A stretch of 7,590 nucleotides of DNA, from contig CAYJLB010000083.1 of assembly GCA_964370845.1 (NCBI GenBank), positions 1-7,590 on the forward strand. Direction: 5' to 3'. The notes beneath the pieces were generated by a model. That model did no database searches. It was given only the letters and a program-made list of their open reading frames with translations, and was not told the origin of the DNA. The number at the start of each line of letters is the position of its first letter. Position 1 is the first letter of the stretch. This document shows positions 6,983 through 7,590 of this stretch, piece after piece. This stretch comes from CAYJLB01 sp964370845 (GTDB lineage Bacteria > Bacillota > Clostridia > Oscillospirales > Ruminococcaceae). Made by a program: the position numbers and the translations under genes.

Positions 6983-7357
6983 TTACCTGTGTTGATCTAC
7001 CAAAATTATATTTCCGTCTGGATCAGTTATCATAAAGCTTGCTGGTCCTTTTTTGCTTTCTTTATCAGTTTGTGCAATAAATGCTATACCTTTAGTTTCA
7101 AGTTCACTTTCAAGCTCTCTTACATCAGTAAATTCTGCAATTTCCCCTGCGTTTTCATTCCAACCTGGGTTAAAAGTGAGGATATTCCCCTCGAACATTC
7201 CTTGAAATAGTCCAATTATTGAATTATCATTTTTCATAACTAAATAATTTTGAGAAATATCTCCACCTAATACTACAAATCCTAATTTTTCGTAAAATTC
7301 TTTTGACACAGCTAAATTTTTAACTGCTAAACTAATTGAAAATGCACCTAATTTCAT
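6983..7357 (-). CDS. VOC (glyoxalase/bleomycin-resistance fold) family protein
   Basis: A complete 124-residue single-unit member of the vicinal oxygen chelate superfamily. MKLGAFSISLAVKNLAVSKE and FYEKLGF form the first beta-alpha unit, GLFQGMFEGNILTFNPGW is the central strand region typical of one bacterial subfamily, and ITDPDGNIILVDQHR is the C-terminal strand. The length is normal for the family. At the position where glyoxalase I and many dioxygenases have a metal-binding Glu (DPDGxxIE), this protein has DPDGNIILV, and no His stands in the first strand, so canonical metal chemistry is doubtful; the substrate is unknown. An upstream ATG at 7363 would leave only 2 bases after AAGGAG, while the ATG at 7357 has 8, so I choose 7357. 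It lies 30 bases downstream of the unidentified minus-strand gene, with which it may be co-transcribed, and upstream of the nitroreductase remnant. Confidence 0.9.
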   Translation of the reverse strand: MKLGAFSISLAVKNLAVSKEFYEKLGFVVLGGDISQNYLVMKNDNSIIGLFQGMFEGNILTFNPGWNENAGEIAEFTDVRELESELETKGIAFIAQTDKESKKGPASFMITDPDGNIILVDQHR

Positions 7358-7365
7358 ATTCATTT

Positions 7366-7371
7366 CTCCTT
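7366..7371 (-). promoter_or_regulatory. Ribosome binding site that decides the VOC start
   Basis: AAGGAG on the minus strand stands 8 bases before the ATG at 7357 and only 2 before the ATG at 7363, favouring the second Met as the start. Confidence 0.8.
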
Positions 7372-7387
7372 AAATCGTTAATAGATG

Positions 7388-7590
7388 TTATTTGTAAATC
7401 CTTAATTTATAATAAATATTTTTTTCCACATCATTTTTAGTGCGAGCTTCTATATAAAGTGGCATTTCTGATATTTCTAATATATAATTATAAAGAAATT
7501 CAACCGTCAACTCATCAACACAAATTCCTTTTTCTTTTATTTCAAAAATATCAAACTGTTCCACCCACACAAACCATAATTCAACACTCT
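7388..7590 (-). CDS. Unidentified protein, C-terminal part (5' end beyond window)
   Basis: The minus frame is open from the window edge to the TAA at 7390-7388 and encodes at least 67 residues. The sequence includes VELWFVWVEQFDIFEIKEKG, then ELTVEFLYNYILEISEMPLYIEA, and ends YYKLRIYK. I do not recognise a family. It is rich in aromatic and acidic residues, with alternating hydrophobic positions that suggest mixed alpha/beta structure; no signal peptide or membrane helix is visible in this part. A GTG at 7570 could start it, but no ribosome binding site precedes it and the frame stays open upstream in the same style (ELWFVW), so the gene very likely begins outside the window. It is 30 bases upstream of the VOC gene on the same strand with no terminator between, so they may form an operon. 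Confidence 0.55.
   Translation of the reverse strand, partial: SVELWFVWVEQFDIFEIKEKGICVDELTVEFLYNYILEISEMPLYIEARTKNDVEKNIYYKLRIYK

Noticed and set aside
6989..7210. Plus-strand open frame opposite the VOC gene
   Set aside because: It is antisense to a clear VOC protein and has no family similarity.

Overview
The window looks like chromosomal DNA of a low-GC Gram-positive bacterium (Bacillota), probably host- or gut-associated. The evidence is the strongly AT-rich composition, AGGAGG-type ribosome binding sites, a consensus housekeeping promoter, U-tailed hairpin terminators, and two secreted proteins ending in Gram-positive cell-surface anchors, one with a PPKTG sorting motif. The sequence is a draft scaffold: positions 1821-1920 are N.

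Layout from left to right: (1) the 3' part of a BAAT-family acyl hydrolase/acyltransferase gene that loses its family sequence near base 230; (2) a promoter and a large plus-strand gene (393-2901) for a cell-wall-anchored GLUG-repeat protein, interrupted by the gap inside a tandem 78-bp repeat, then a two-tier terminator; (3) a junction near 3446 where the 3' end of an ABC exporter ATPase gene (minus strand) meets, head to head, the 3' half of a siderophore-type binding protein gene (plus strand), both without 5' parts; (4) two strong terminators with a short unidentified open stretch between them; (5) a minus-strand gene of about 2.4 kb (6627-4254) for a second surface protein with GGG-type repeats, split by two frameshifts, with its Shine-Dalgarno in the loop of a perfect hairpin; (6) a 57-residue nitroreductase remnant, an orphan Shine-Dalgarno, an intact VOC-family protein and the 3' end of an unidentified gene, all on the minus strand.

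The theme is two large surface proteins set among truncated housekeeping and metabolic genes. Both proteins share a plan: signal peptide, repetitive beta-rich body, a Listeria-Bacteroides-type repeat, a short X2-like beta module, and a membrane segment with a Lys-rich tail. They probably act in adhesion or surface interaction. The gene stubs around them suggest a plastic region where surface-protein genes arrived or were rearranged, but because this is draft sequence, mis-assembly is a serious alternative for the truncations, and base errors for the frameshifts. I found no CRISPR array, tRNA, rRNA, transposase or phage gene, and no multi-gene defence or biosynthetic system.
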